A stretch of DNA of 64,000 nt from contig CAUJLY010000005.1 in the NCBI GenBank assembly GCA_963281155.1, forward strand, positions 2,170,001 to 2,234,000, in the 5' to 3' direction. Made by a program: the position numbers and the translations under genes. Below the pieces are notes generated by a model. The model searched no databases. It worked only from the letters and a program-made list of their open reading frames with translations, and was not told the origin of the DNA. The DNA is from Rhabditophanes sp. KR3021. Lineage: Eukaryota; Nematoda; Chromadorea; Rhabditida; Alloionematidae. This document shows, piece after piece, positions 56,642 through 64,000 of the stretch; the first letter of the stretch is position 1, and each line of letters begins with the position of its first letter.

Positions 56642-57440
56642 TTTAAGCTTGATTTAAATTACAATTAATAGTTGATTATCCTATTTTTGCATTTGTGGCT
56701 TTGGAAAAAAGGTTTTGATTTTCCTTGCAAGATGGTACTCAATTGAAAATGACTGTTATAAAGTACCCTGAGTAAATTGAGAGTTGAAATTGGATTATTC
56801 TTTACTGTTAAAGTGATTAAGGGAAATATTAGGAAACTACTTTTCTCTTTACTCTTCATATTATTTTACATGTTATCTAATGCTTAAATATTTGTATGAA
56901 CAAAACAGGATATTCCATGTAATTGACCTTTGATACTGACTTAATTAAGAATCTTTTTGCACCATTCAATCTTTCCAAATGTCTCTATCAATCGAGCATA
57001 ATTTCTGTAAATGAAGTAAATGACTGTTATCAAGTCCTTACACTTTTTTATTGCCTAAATAGACAGTAGCAAACAGGGAATTAAGTAATAAAACAAATTT
57101 ATTAACTCTTACCTTCTATTTTTTATACTATTTATCATGTTAAATTTATACCATTATCAAAGGAACGATTATGAGCTTATCGTTGTCAGCATCTAATCTA
57201 GAACATAATATGATGTTACTAAAAAAAGATAACATCATTTGTAGTCAGTATGACGAGTTTCTTGACATGGAATTAAAGTATTTTAAGCTAGATTTAGCTG
57301 GAACATGATTCATGCAAGATGATCATTGACTAGAAATTAATGTGAAAGATATTACTTTATTAAGCTTTAACATATGTCGTTGAAATTATACAGTATAATG
57401 ATAATCTTTTTTGTACAAGTAAAAAGTATGATAATGTTGT
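56642..57440. other. Intergenic, no gene seen
   Basis: Between the PB1-like gene and the 3' end of the NRF-6-like gene. A 64-codon minus frame (56665-56859) has no support. Confidence 0.6.
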
Positions 57441-59874
57441 TTAATCCCAACCATTATTAACTTCTTTTGGCACCACCGCATTTTCTTCATCTCCTTTCTT
57501 GACTCTTGGTCGATGTTCTCCCTTTCTATCGAGCAATAAGTCTTCTATCTGGAAATAATAGGTATTAAATAAGTATATTTTGATCACGGAAGTTAACATT
57601 ACCTTTCCTACTCCAATCTCGAAGATAGCTGACCATCCAAAGGCAATAGTAAATGAAAGGAAAACAATCGGTAAAATAACAAAAATGAGTGTATTCCACA
57701 CACTATAGAACACTAACAATTCCCGAAAATTACCCATAACGTATATTATAACCATTAGATGAATCAAGTACGCACTATAAACGACCCGTCCCGGAGCTAC
57801 CCAGATTCCCATTGACATAAACTTGTTGATGAAACCTCCATAACCATAGTAGCAAGAAATAATAATCCAAGAGAGACACAAAGCCCAAGCAGGCTTACTG
57901 AAAGCTGCATACATTGCACGTGGAAACAATTCCATTTCTTGTCCTGACACCCAACTTCTTATTGCAATAACATCTGCTACCATAACTACCAATGAGACAA
58001 TCCACAAAAATATGTTGAGGAAAAAGTTTATTTTGATATGCTTTTTGTGAATTAATAGCCATCCTACCATCATGCCGATGATATAAACTTGGCAACGAGT
58101 TGCTGGATTTGCATACATAAATTCAGTATAATAATTATAGTCAACTGTCATATTTGGATCCATCCAACCTCCCGCAAAATCTGCTGGTGGAAAACGAAAG
58201 TGGAATGTCAAGAAAATTGTCGTGGCTGTTGATAATATAATAATAGAACTTGAAACCAATATTCCCAAAGTAGCTCCAAATGCAAATGGAACCAAAATGA
58301 CTGGGCAGAATAAGAACATTTGAAGATCCGTTGCCAAGTACCACGAAACAAGATAGCAAGTATGTTTTGAGTCAATAAAGTTATTTAGGTAAATAAAATT
58401 GACCCACCAATTTTCTTCACATGAATCTGCACCTTTGAAAGAAGACAGTAAAAAGACTGGCATGTCTTTCAGGAAATAAGGAATAAATACCCAGGTGTAG
58501 AAGGCAATCGCCATGTAATAAGCTGGTGAAAGTCTTAAAATTCTATGTGCGTACATCATTACCCAGTTAGGCATTCCGAGAGTTCTTCTTCTGTTCTTGG
58601 CCAATTGTTTGAAAAAGATGAAAGACAATAACAAGCCAGACATGAAGAAGAATGAGTCTACACTGAAATAGGCATTTGGAATCCATTGTGAACCATAATC
58701 CTTTAAAACAGGCAGAATATCAATTGGATTGGCAGATGTTGACAAAACAAATCCAAATGAATGCCCGACCATTACCCAAATCATCGAAATAAACCTAATA
58801 CAAAATAAAGGTGAAATTACTTCTGATTTTGGATGTTGTTTTCCGTCTTCAGAAACTAAATGTTTAGGTTTCTTTGGCAGCTTGAAAATAGATTTAATAT
58901 TTCTATAAATTGACAAAGCAACAAATAACTTGTACCACAATGTTTTAGGGATATATGTGTCTTTTACAAGGTCGTAGATGAATAAGTCTACGCAGGAGGC
59001 TAGTATTCCCCATCCAACCATGAAACACCAAATCGAAAATACTAAATAACCACGCCAAGTCATTTTTTTGAAGTCAGCAAATGTTCCCACGTCGCATACT
59101 GGAGATGTGTAGTTTATTTTTGACTTTGGATTAGTAAAATGAACTAAATAATTAGATATTTATTTTAAATTATAATAACTTACGACTTTGAGCAAAACGG
59201 AGCATATCATTGTGAGATTCACATGATTTAGGAACACATATATCCCAGGTGAATACTCTCCCAGTTTGACAATGTCCATCAGCATTTTTAACTAAATTAA
59301 GTGAAACTCTACAAAAAATTAATAAATCAAAAGTTAAAAGGTTACCTTCCAAAAGCTCCTTCAAAGATCCTACTTCTATTAACAAGTTGGACGCTAACTG
59401 CTTGACATTCCGAAACCATTCCATAAGCATATAAATTCCCTCTTAATATACCCACAGGTATTTTGCCAGTTGCATCAATCATTGGAAGAACGGCATTGCT
59501 GTATAAAGTAGCTGAATCGTTATTTGTTTTTTTATGAAGGATTGAATAAACCATCAAATTAAGATCGTCAAGACAATTTTGCGTTACATTTGGAATGTGA
59601 AAAACTGTTCCATTGAAGTCTGGCATACTCCAATCTTCATGGAATGAATCTAACAAAATTGTTTCAAAATCTCTGTCTTTATTAGTTATTTCTTTAATAA
59701 AGTTGGATAAAGTATGCTAAATTTGATTAATATAAACTTGCTAACAAAGAAACTTACCGGATCCACATCTTGTGCCTTATGGAAATTCCTAATCAAGGTA
59801 TTATAATCATCCACTATCCCCTCAACAAAGCATCCGCCAATCAAAAAAGCAAATAAAATATCTAACAACCTCAT
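57441..59874 (-). CDS. NRF-6-like acyltransferase (nose resistant to fluoxetine family), 753 aa
   Basis: Five exons: 59758-59874, 59346-59716, 59184-59308, 57603-59143, 57441-57548. A signal peptide (RLLDILFAFLIGGCFVEG) precedes the extracellular NRF domain with conserved cysteines (NCLDDLN, SECQAVSV, GHCQTGRVFTWDICVPKSC). After PVCD come about ten membrane helices of the acyltransferase-3 family: RFISMIWVMVGHSFGF (the catalytic-type His), YFSVDSFFFMSGLLLSF, YAHRILRLSPAYYM (the R-x-x-R-L-x-P motif), and VVYSAYLIHLMV near the end. In C. elegans NRF-6 and NDG-4 move lipids or drugs from gut to other tissues. The 54-nt last intron is in frame and open, so it could be retained. High confidence in family. 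Confidence 0.93.
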
Positions 59875-59930
59875 GATAAATTAAGTTGCAACTTTAAAGA
59901 AGATGTAGTGTTCTCTTAAATGTGTAAAAT

Positions 59931-59946
59931 AATATATATTTATATC
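59931..59946 (-). promoter_or_regulatory. TATA-like element of the NRF-6-like gene
   Basis: GATATAAATATATATT on the minus strand, about 57-72 bp before the ATG at 59874. Confidence 0.3.
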
Positions 59947-61090
59947 GGCCCGTGATCCTCCTTTAAGACCACTATAAATTGTAGATAAGATACTTAGTGA
60001 TAATAAATATAATTTCACTACCTTTATATGAATTTGATTAAGGGTGTGTAAGTAATCAATCACATTTTTAAACAATAAATCTACATAATTATGGTAAAGT
60101 CCAAGTTGTGATGGTTGGGAATGGTTCATTAGGAACATTATTTCACATTGGACTACAAACTTCAATTATGTGATTTGGATCATTTTGGGTCCATTGAAAA
60201 TCTCCATTTTGTCTGTCTCGATGAATTTGTTTTTTAGAATGACAAATTTTATGATTTTGCCTTGTTAATCATTTATAAGATACACAGATTGGTGAATCAA
60301 TTAAAAAGTTTATTGGCAAAAGGCGAAAACAATTTTGACGTATGGATGAATAATTTTTTATTTTACACTGTGTTTGATTCATCAGCTATTTATTCTAATA
60401 AAAGATAAGAGAGTTTTTGGTTAAATTTGGATTGGATGATATCAGAATGAATCAAGTGTTTGTCATGATTAAGTTTTGTAAGAACGATGCACAAAATGAC
60501 AAAATGGATCGTCTTTCTCATAACAAATATCAAATTAACACAAATTTTTGATTAAAAGAGATAGAAACACTTTTGGAATGATTAATCCTTTCTAGCTCTA
60601 AACAAATAAGCTTCAAATTACTCAAGTATTCAATGTAGAAAGGCCATCTAAGTTAATTTTGAGTGATAAGAACTTTTCAAAATGATTGATACTATAAACG
60701 GATTATCATATCTGTGTGATGAAAAAAGTATACAATTTTTAACAGGATATTGATAAAGATAAAACTTTAAAGGTCTTAAAATGTACATGTGATTGATAGT
60801 GGCAGTTCTGCGATTATTGAAAGCATGTTTTAATTACGAAATATTTTGTTATATTTTGAGTTTTAAGTTGAAAATCCATTGTATTCTAGAGACGTTATAT
60901 GTTGATTCATACAAATTTTATGAAGTCAGTTTATGGAAATATTGACAGGGTATTAATTAAATTTAGCATAGCAGTTTTAATTCCAAAAAAGGTATGATAA
61001 CTTGCTTTGATAAGATGTTTAGCACATCTAGCGCAATTATGCATGTACAAATGTCTGTTTAAATTAATTTACGTATTTATAAATAAATAA
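59947..61090. other. Intergenic, no gene seen
   Basis: Between the NRF-6-like gene start and the guanylyl cyclase stop, both on the minus strand. No supported open frame. Confidence 0.6.
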
Positions 61091-63973
61091 TTAAAAGATA
61101 GTATTACGTCTTTTGCTGGAACAAAAGTAAGTTTCCATTAATCCCTTTCCTTTAATCAAAATCTCACCCCTCGATTCCATATCATATCTATTAAAAGTTT
61201 CTAAATGATCATGGCATGTTTGCGTAATATGAATTTTGCCCATTTGTCCATTGCTTTCCATTCTTGAAGCGGTGTTAACTGTATCACCAAACAAACAAAA
61301 TCGGGGCATTGATAAGCCAACGACAGATCCAACACAACTTCCTGTATTCGCACCAACTCTTATGCTAACTTTTTCGTTAGGCAAGTGACTAATTTTGTAA
61401 TCATTACAAGCTTCTATTAATTTGAGTGCCAATTCAATTATTTTCAGACTATGATCATCATTTCGTTTGGGAAGGCCGCTTACGACTAAAAGATAGATTG
61501 TATTTCGTTTGGTTGTGCAAACATATGAGTAGAGTAATTTCACAGAACGAATTTTACTTTAACAACATATCTTACCTAAATATCCATCCGCAATAGCTTC
61601 AACTTTGTAAGTATCTCCCATTTCAATGATATTGTCGAAAATAGTAAAAATTTCATTAACGAAATTAATTAACTGCAACGGAGTAGAGCTATTTGCAATT
61701 GAAGTAAATTTAACTATATCTGTAAACATCACAGTGATAGATTCAAATTCTTCTGCTGGAACAGCTTTACCCATTTTTAATTTATAAGCTATTTCAGGAG
61801 GCAGCATTTTACTTAATAATAAATCACACTTTTTCTGTTCCACAAGCAATTCTTTGCTCCTTTGAGCTACTTCGTCTTTTAATGTAATTGAATATTCTTC
61901 CAGTAATTGGAAAACATGATCCATTAAATTAGCAGATCCTTTAACGCTGAAAGCGTGAATTAATTTTTGAACTTGCAGGATAGTGGGTCTATTTTTTGGA
62001 TTCTCTACCCAACAGTCTTTAACTAATGCTAGCATTCCTGGATTAATTTCCACATTTGGAGACATAACTAAGGAAGGTCGAACTGGATCTACACCACCTC
62101 TTTTAATCAAATAAATTAATTCTTCAAGACTTTCTTCCCTATTGCTGATATTCCACGGTGGTAATTTAGTCAGAATTTCCGAACAAATAATAGCAAATGA
62201 AAAAATATCTCCTTCTTGATTAGAAACACTCAAATCAGCTCTAATAATCTCGGGAGCTTGCCATAGTTTATTACGCAAGCTTAAAGCTTCATTATATCTA
62301 TGAGATTTCAAATTAAAATTACTTAATTTTACTTCCCATTTATCAGTCAAGAAAACATTCTTTGAAGTCAATTGTCCATGGAAATCAAAATGATTATGAA
62401 TATATTCTAAACCATTCGCTATTCCCTTAACCAAAGCCATTAAGAAAAATGAATCGAAAATAGAATTCTCCGTTTGAAGAATGTCCTATAAATATTATTT
62501 AGAATGTACTTATGATTAACCTTACATAAAGGTTTCCTCTTTTGCAAAATTTCCAAATTGATAATTGTTTTGCACCATCTAAAGACATCCCGAAGAACTT
62601 ATTTAAATTACTATGTTCGCATTTCATCAAATCAACCATTTCCTTTTTATCTTCTTTAAAAATAACATGAACAGGCAAACGATGTTTTTCTCCAGACACA
62701 GAAAAACCTTCATAGTAAAGAAAAATAAATCTCTTTGTCTCCTGATGATTTAATCTAGCCAAACTATTAGCAACATCATTCTTCACTGAACCCACAGAAA
62801 AGGTACTTTGCGTTATAGCAGCCTTAGACTTTGACGTAATCTCTAAAAAATTATACGGAATCGACCAAACCATCTCTTCAAAGACTTTCTTTTTAACATT
62901 CAGGCAGATTATGTAAATTGTTGTCAGCACAATTATCACAATAATTACGAAAACAATGACAACAACTATTATAAATTGGCTGAAGTAGTCTTTTAGTATA
63001 TTTACAGGGCACGTATTTTCCGCATAGCCGCAATCTGGCACGTTTAGAGGAATTGTTTTACCCCAATTTTGAAACATAGTTTGATCCAAATTATTTAAGG
63101 AAATGGAGGTTCTAGTAAAATTGCTTAGATTGATAAAGGAGTAGTTAAAATAAGTTTGAATGGAGCCATTGGAATCAAGGCCATCTAATTGAATAATCGG
63201 TAATCTGTAACAATTAGAGTCAAAACTCATTGGTCCAGTGATTCCCATATAAGTATCCCCACAACTTTGTCTATACAATAAAGCATTATTAAAAACTTCA
63301 TCTCCATACAATGGAATTGTTTTATTTAAAAGATATGCCCACAGCAATATTGAATCGTACAATGTCTTGGAATAAATTGAGCTTATATTGGAATGACTCG
63401 TGTTGCAAGATTTGCAATAGAAAGGAAAATCTTTAATTCTTGCCAACACTTCTTTATCATAATCAGTATTTCCATTACCGGTTCCGTTTAAATCTAAAAC
63501 CAATGTCTTCTTCGCAATAACCAAAGCATCATTATCTCGACCATCTGGTGGATTACGTGAGTCTTGATAAAAAAGAAGTTTATTTCCGTTTTTATCTAGA
63601 GCATTTGTGTAGAAGCCTGTACGCTTATAATCAACTGTGATAAAAACATATTCATTTGTTGATAATCCCGCATCAAACATTTTTAGCATAAACTGTCTTT
63701 GATAAATATCTTCATCGAAACAGCCTATTATTATTCGTGCATTTCCTTTAGTAGCACTCAAAAAACGGTCATATTCGCTATCCAAAGGTGGATCACTTAA
63801 TTTTAGAGCGGTCACAATGGAAACTTGGTAAGCATTTAAAGTTGTCGCTAGCATGATTTCTGAATACATATCGTAGCATCGTCCATAAAGATTTGTCGAG
63901 AAGATAAAAGTAGCACGAGTCCAGTTGAATTGTTGCATAACATCAATCAAAGCGTGACCGAGTGATTGCCAGA
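61091..63973 (-). CDS. Receptor-type guanylyl cyclase (GCY family), C-terminal 916 aa, 5' end outside window
   Basis: Exons 62526-63973, 61576-62485 and 61091-61485; bases 63974-64000 are intron. Extracellular ligand-binding domain (WQSLGHALIDVMQQFNWTRA onward), membrane helix FIIVVVIVFVIIVIIVL, then a kinase-homology domain that is a pseudokinase (FHGQLTSKNVFL lacks the HRD Asp; SNF replaces DFG), a linker coiled coil (RSKELLVEQKKCDLLLSKML), and the class III cyclase with VMFTDIVKFTS, YKVEAIADGYL and LFGDTVNTASRMESNG. The two metal-binding Asp, guanine-selecting Glu and the Asn/Arg of the last motif are present, so it should be active. It makes cGMP in sensory neurons in nematodes. The ligand is unknown. 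High confidence. Confidence 0.95.
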
Positions 63974-64000
63974 CTGAAACAGAAGAAACTATGTTAGGAA

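Overview
The window is animal nuclear DNA: AT-rich, with intron-containing genes, GT..AG introns mostly only 39-54 nt long, and no bacterial or viral gene organisation. The gene set (EGL-3/PC2-type convertase, NRF-6-type acyltransferase, receptor guanylyl cyclase, DKF-type protein kinase D, a divergent G-alpha, an LEA-like amphipathic repeat protein) and the tiny introns fit a small ecdysozoan best, most likely a nematode that is not a close Caenorhabditis relative. That assignment is inference. Another compact invertebrate genome cannot be excluded. Exons below were joined by hand from splice sites, reading phase and family knowledge.

Layout. 0.3-1.1 kb: 3' end of protein kinase D (+). 2.1-2.5 kb: small secreted protein (-). 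3.5-7.6 kb: 829-aa LEA-like amphipathic protein with a C-terminal CaaX box (+). 8.8-9.9 kb: wrecked arylacetamide-deacetylase-like esterase pseudogene (+). 10.4-11.9 kb: secreted Asn/Gln/Ser/Tyr-rich protein (+). 12.3-13.2 kb: TANGO2 (+). 13.6-14.8 kb: divergent G-alpha (+). 15.0-15.3 kb: small secreted protein (-). 15.5-17.8 kb: divergent pair UQCC1 (-) / PUS1 (+). 17.9-18.4 kb: Tc1/mariner relic. 18.8-20.3 kb: MFS transporter with an in-frame TGA (-). 20.9-21.8 kb: secreted Lys-rich protein (+). 21.9-22.4 kb: RNF181 (-). 22.6-24.5 kb: SUN-domain protein (+). 24.7-24.9 kb: terminal exon of a small, possibly NDUFB1-like protein (-). 26.3-29.1 kb: SLC23 nucleobase/ascorbate transporter (-). 30.8-36.5 kb: PC2/EGL-3 (-). 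39.2-48.0 kb: a 2293-aa secreted EGF/TIG-like/Thr-rich protein (-). 51.9-52.4 kb: secreted Cys-rich protein (-). 56.0-56.6 kb: PB1-like protein (-). 57.4-59.9 kb: NRF-6-like acyltransferase (-). 61.1-64 kb: receptor guanylyl cyclase, 5' end outside the window (-). Long gene-free stretches lie at 36.5-39.2, 48.0-51.9 and 52.4-56.0 kb.

The most unusual content is a five-copy family (A 25.05-26.29, B 27.56-28.46, C 32.35-33.74, D 34.08-35.66, E 45.24-46.10 kb), all on the + strand. Read together the copies suggest one protein: a basic N-terminal exon, a central domain, two C2H2-like zinc fingers, a GIY-YIG-nuclease-like core of the LEM-3/ANKLE1 type, and a conserved C-terminal domain. B, C, D and E each sit inside an intron of a minus-strand gene (SLC23, PC2 twice, the giant EGF protein), antisense to the host. 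Those introns are 1.2-1.7 kb while most other introns here are about 45 nt. Most copies are broken by stops and frameshifts. I see no reverse transcriptase or transposase with them. They look like a DNA-level multiplying element or a nested gene family and I do not recognise a described element of this composition.

Functionally the intact genes are a mixture: signalling (PKD, G-alpha, guanylyl cyclase), neuropeptide processing (PC2), membrane transport (MFS, SLC23, NRF-6), mitochondrial biogenesis (UQCC1 and PUS1, sharing a short divergent promoter), nuclear envelope (SUN) and several fast-evolving secreted proteins with TATA boxes. No operon is convincingly visible.
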